A DNA stretch of 60,000 nucleotides from Owenia fusiformis (lineage: Eukaryota; Annelida; Polychaeta; Sabellida; Oweniidae): NCBI GenBank assembly GCA_903813345.2, contig CAIIXF020000009.1, positions 8,056,030-8,116,029 on the forward strand. Reading direction: 5' to 3'. Every line of letters starts with the position of its first letter. Within the stretch, counting starts at the first letter, position 1. Shown in pieces: positions 59,001 to 60,000 of this stretch. Under the pieces are notes generated by a model, which had not been told where the DNA came from, ran no database searches, and saw nothing but the letters and a program-made list of their open reading frames with translations. The position numbers and the translations under genes were made by a program.

Positions 59001-59059
59001 CATGCGACTATCAGATGAGATCAGAGTTCCAGGGAGGTCCCCATGACCACAGAATTTAC
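46829..59059 (-). CDS. BMP1: Tolloid/BMP1-like metalloprotease, C-terminal nine exons (5' part outside window)
   Basis: In transcript order the exons are 59059-58937, 57155-57010, 54863-54668, 53921-53799, 53322-53162, 49456-49273, 48391-47924, 47684-47434 and 47095-46829. They total 1919 nt in one frame (638 complete codons plus the stop), with GT-AG introns and matching phases. Domain order is end of CUB1, CUB2, EGF1, CUB3, EGF2, CUB4, CUB5 and tail, the arrangement of long-form BMP1/tolloid proteases. Each complete CUB has its four cysteines, and both EGFs have the calcium-binding DEC start. Members are secreted astacin proteases that cleave procollagens and chordin; the CUB/EGF part selects substrates. 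The signal peptide, prodomain and HExxH protease lie beyond 60000. Whether it is the sole tolloid gene of the species cannot be told. Confidence 0.95.
47096..47433 (-). other. Tolloid-like intron within CUB5
   Basis: No feature recognised. Confidence 0.5.
47434..47684 (-). CDS. BMP1: Tolloid-like exon: CUB5 N-terminal part
   Basis: Starts [20 protein letters not shown] and contains [21 protein letters not shown] and GKFCGSK: all four CUB cysteines and the calcium-site acidic residues. The [10 protein letters not shown] stretch is characteristic of CUB5 in BMP1/TLL. Confidence 0.95.
47924..48391 (-). CDS. BMP1: Tolloid-like exon: EGF2 and CUB4
   Basis: EGF2 is [19 protein letters not shown]... 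to GHGCKE, with the calcium-binding and hydroxylation-type pattern. CUB4 follows from GGCQHRI through [21 protein letters not shown] and GSYCGSS to [11 protein letters not shown]. At 468 nt it is the only exon of the nine that holds a complete CUB. The 147-codon frame on the opposite strand is its shadow. Confidence 0.96.
48405..48497. repeat. 31-bp tandem triplicate next to an acceptor
   Basis: Three perfect copies of atgtgtacaataaagagatt / taaagaagcac (one 31-bp unit). The array starts 13 bases upstream (in transcript sense) of the EGF2/CUB4 exon acceptor. Confidence 0.95.
48498..49272 (-). other. Tolloid-like intron before EGF2
   Basis: Apart from the 31-bp triplicate, no feature recognised. 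Confidence 0.5.
49273..49456 (-). CDS. BMP1: Tolloid-like exon: CUB3 C-terminal half
   Basis: Reads [20 protein letters not shown], then [13 protein letters not shown] and [17 protein letters not shown]. This holds the third and fourth CUB cysteines and the family motif EVRSG.ADS.LHG. Phase 0 in, phase 1 out. Confidence 0.95.
49457..52429 (-). other. Tolloid-like intron inside CUB3, upper part
   Basis: 3.7-kb intron without a recognisable gene. A small minisatellite (cttttccaccc / cttttccactc, about 11 bp) lies at 52070-52140. Frames at 50285-50593 and 50627-50902 resemble nothing I know. Confidence 0.55.
52430..53161 (-). repeat. 28-bp array derived from the CUB3 exon donor
   Basis: About 25 copies. 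In transcript sense the unit is aataatttaagtagaattag plus aaacacca. The real junction is AATAAT|gtaagtagaattag plus aaacacca. The unit thus equals the last six exon bases plus the intron start, but every repeat I checked has tt in place of gt. The array abuts the real donor at 53160-53161. Confidence 0.93.
53162..53322 (-). CDS. BMP1: Tolloid-like exon: CUB3 N-terminal half
   Basis: Reads [20 protein letters not shown], then [14 protein letters not shown] and [11 protein letters not shown]. It has the first two CUB cysteines. Tandem arrays touch both its splice sites. The real acceptor (ttttccag|atgcgtgtgg) is chosen because only it has the cysteine codon TGT and leads into the CUB sequence. 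Confidence 0.94.
53323..53620 (-). repeat. 74-bp array of CUB3 exon acceptor copies
   Basis: Four units at a 74-bp period. In transcript sense each has a ttttccag-like acceptor followed by about 30 exon-derived bases (atgcgtttggtggctatatc, then aatgccctcaat). Acceptor dinucleotides are kept at 53397-53398, 53471-53472 and 53545-53546 and lost in the outermost copy. The cysteine codon of the exon (TGT) is TTT in the units. Confidence 0.93.
53799..53921 (-). CDS. BMP1: Tolloid-like exon: EGF1
   Basis: Reads [20 protein letters not shown], then [22 protein letters not shown] complete calcium-binding EGF domain with six cysteines in one exon. Phase 1 at both ends. Confidence 0.95.
53922..54394 (-). 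other. Tolloid-like intron between CUB2 and EGF1
   Basis: AT-rich, nothing recognised before the 45-bp array. Confidence 0.5.
54395..54667 (-). repeat. 45-bp array derived from the CUB2 exon donor
   Basis: About six units. The real junction in transcript sense is aaAAG|gtaagacaaaacctgg. The unit reads ccttAAG|gtgggtccacactaacctgg and continues aatgcaacatgtgatcct. At least four units keep a donor of good consensus (AAG|gtgggt). Confidence 0.88.
54668..54863 (-). CDS. BMP1: Tolloid-like exon: CUB2 C-terminal half
   Basis: Reads [20 protein letters not shown], then [18 protein letters not shown] and [17 protein letters not shown]. Very close to the corresponding part of vertebrate BMP1. Phase 0 in, phase 1 out. 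Confidence 0.96.
54864..57009 (-). repeat. Tolloid-like intron within CUB2, with gtttaca arrays
   Basis: No gene. 54890-55015 has degenerate ggtttgaattggtgca repeats. 55195-55560 and 56490-56600 are built of agtttacactt-like units, and 56660-56720 has the same motif inverted (gtgtaaactgagtgtaaac). 55566-55647 is a worn fragment of MITE family B (tattctgaattttgaagc). Confidence 0.65.
57010..57155 (-). CDS. BMP1: Tolloid-like exon: CUB2 N-terminal half
   Basis: Reads [20 protein letters not shown], then [20 protein letters not shown] and LKFVSFE. It has the first two CUB cysteines. Phase 1 in, phase 0 out. Confidence 0.95.
57156..58607 (-). other. Tolloid-like intron between CUB1 and CUB2
   Basis: No gene. 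A short duplication (acagttattggtaaacatct type) lies near 58026-58068. The short frames at 58325-58600 match no family I know. Confidence 0.5.
58608..58908. mobile_element. piggyBac-type MITE with TTAA ends
   Basis: Flanked by ttaa (58608-58611 and 58905-58908), with inverted ends cctcttgaatacccagag and, at the right, cctgggattcaagagg. Near the left end lies gacggatatatccgtc, a palindrome often seen in piggyBac-derived MITEs. No coding capacity. Confidence 0.85.
58937..59059 (-). CDS. BMP1: Tolloid-like exon: CUB1 C-terminal part (first exon in window)
   Basis: Reads [20 protein letters not shown], then [20 protein letters not shown]. It has the fourth CUB1 cysteine and the ISTDSRLWVE.RS-type motif. 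The preceding half of CUB1 should lie upstream of 60000. Confidence 0.93.
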
Positions 59060-60000
59060 CTGGAAAAACAAAACAATGATTGCATTTATTTGACATTTGT
59101 CAAAATTCTCATTTTTCAAAAATGTCTCAACTGTTTTTTTCAAGTCATGAAAAGTCATAATATTTGAATGATTTAACTATATTTTCAACTTTACATGGGG
59201 CCTTTAAGTTGCAAGAGTGCATGTAAGAATTTGCTTGAAGTTGTTGAAGCAATATGCATAATATGGTTAAATTGTACAATGTAAATGGGTTTAAAGGGGA
59301 CCCCATACAGCATTAGTCTTGTAAACAATCCCGGGAAAGAGATGCGATGTGATGTGAGATGTGAGTTTATTCATAATTCAGCGCGATGTAGGACTACTCA
59401 GTACTTTCCCACTCAAGTTTTTGCTCACAGAAAAATTAAAACATGTGTTTTGATTTTCAACTACCTATTCTGCAATAACATAGATATATTCACATATTAT
59501 TCTGAAATTTTTTTCCCATATATCAATTATTGGGAAGTGTAATCATGAAAAAATATAATTCATGTGGATTTGCCTTAACAAGAATGGTCTTTTCTTCATT
59601 CAGAATTGTGGAAAATCAATTACAGTAGAACTTGTCTTAGTGGAATACCTTTGGTACTTCAAAACAGTGTTTCTCCTGGGAGATGTTCCACTACCAGAAG
59701 TTTATTTTTGAATGAGTATAACAGAACTTTCCAGTGTTCCACTTATGGAGGAGTTCCACTTGAAGAAGTGTTCCACTTAACAGGTTTTACTGTGAAATAT
59801 GAAATCACTTGGGGAAACACACAATACAATCAATTGTGGTTACACAGCATTACTAATTAATGAAATTAATTAATTGGATTTAGATCATCAGTTTGAGTCC
59901 ATTGATCAAACGGAATCGGGTTCACACTCCCTCACAATGTATTTGCTTCCACCATACATTCATTAACCTACCTATTCATTTTGAAGCCAAAATTTATGGA
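59060..60000 (-). other. Tolloid-like intron running off the window
   Basis: No further exon found to the window edge. A donor-like aatag|gtaggtt near 59970 lacks an open frame of the right phase. Confidence 0.6.
59621..59794. mobile_element. 174-bp MITE with tacagtagaac ends
   Basis: The left end is tacagtagaacttgtcttag and the right end aacaggttttactgtg, inverted. Inside, ttccact motifs repeat. A worn copy lies at 24521-24683. The TA-CAGT ends fit Tc1/mariner-type MITEs, but this is tentative. Confidence 0.7.

Noticed and set aside
59960-60000. Possible further tolloid exon at the window edge
   Set aside because: The donor-like aatag|gtaggtt has no open frame in the phase required to join the CUB1 exon, and the peptide is not CUB-like.

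Overview
The window is nuclear DNA of an animal, most likely an AT-rich marine invertebrate. It holds two intron-rich metazoan genes with canonical GT-AG introns, no operon structure, and a dense mix of satellites, minisatellites, MITEs and foldback elements. I cannot name the species or phylum from the sequence.

Layout. Bases 1-16772 are a satellite-like repeat cluster without a recognisable gene. It contains (a) a roughly 475-bp repeat family (family A), (b) a 717-bp unit repeated exactly nine times head to tail (5595-12047) plus one diverged 717-bp monomer (14205-14921), (c) 50-bp hairpin units, and (d) 12-bp minisatellites and short microsatellites. Bases 16773-20319 are mostly unique noncoding DNA with two inverted repeats. 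Bases 20896-42076 (+ strand) hold a complete 12-exon MFSD11 (UNC93-like) gene whose conceptual product has 443 residues. Its introns contain a nearly 5-kb element with 540-bp terminal inverted repeats and a decayed gene, several MITEs, an 889-bp foldback and three large tandem arrays. Bases 42077-46828 are the interval between convergent genes, with a CRE/CCAAT promoter-like cluster, a mariner-like remnant and small foldbacks. Bases 46829-59059 (- strand) hold the 3' nine coding exons of a tolloid/BMP1-type gene (end of CUB1, then CUB2-EGF1-CUB3-EGF2-CUB4-CUB5 and a C-terminal tail). The astacin protease and propeptide exons lie beyond base 60000.

Most interesting observation. In both genes, long tandem arrays sit on exon-intron junctions, and several repeat units contain the splice site plus the adjoining exon end. 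The intron before MFSD11 exon 12 carries about 35 copies of a ~73-bp unit with a full 3' splice site and the first 17 bases of exon 12. The tolloid CUB3 exon has an acceptor-derived 74-bp array on one side and a donor-derived 28-bp array on the other. The exon ending CUB2 is followed by a donor-derived 45-bp array. This suggests a local process that repeatedly seeds minisatellites at splice junctions and leaves decoy splice sites next to the real ones.

The two genes are unrelated in function: MFSD11 encodes a predicted multi-pass membrane protein, and tolloid encodes a secreted metalloprotease that processes procollagen and chordin in better-known animals. They are convergent neighbours, not a pathway.
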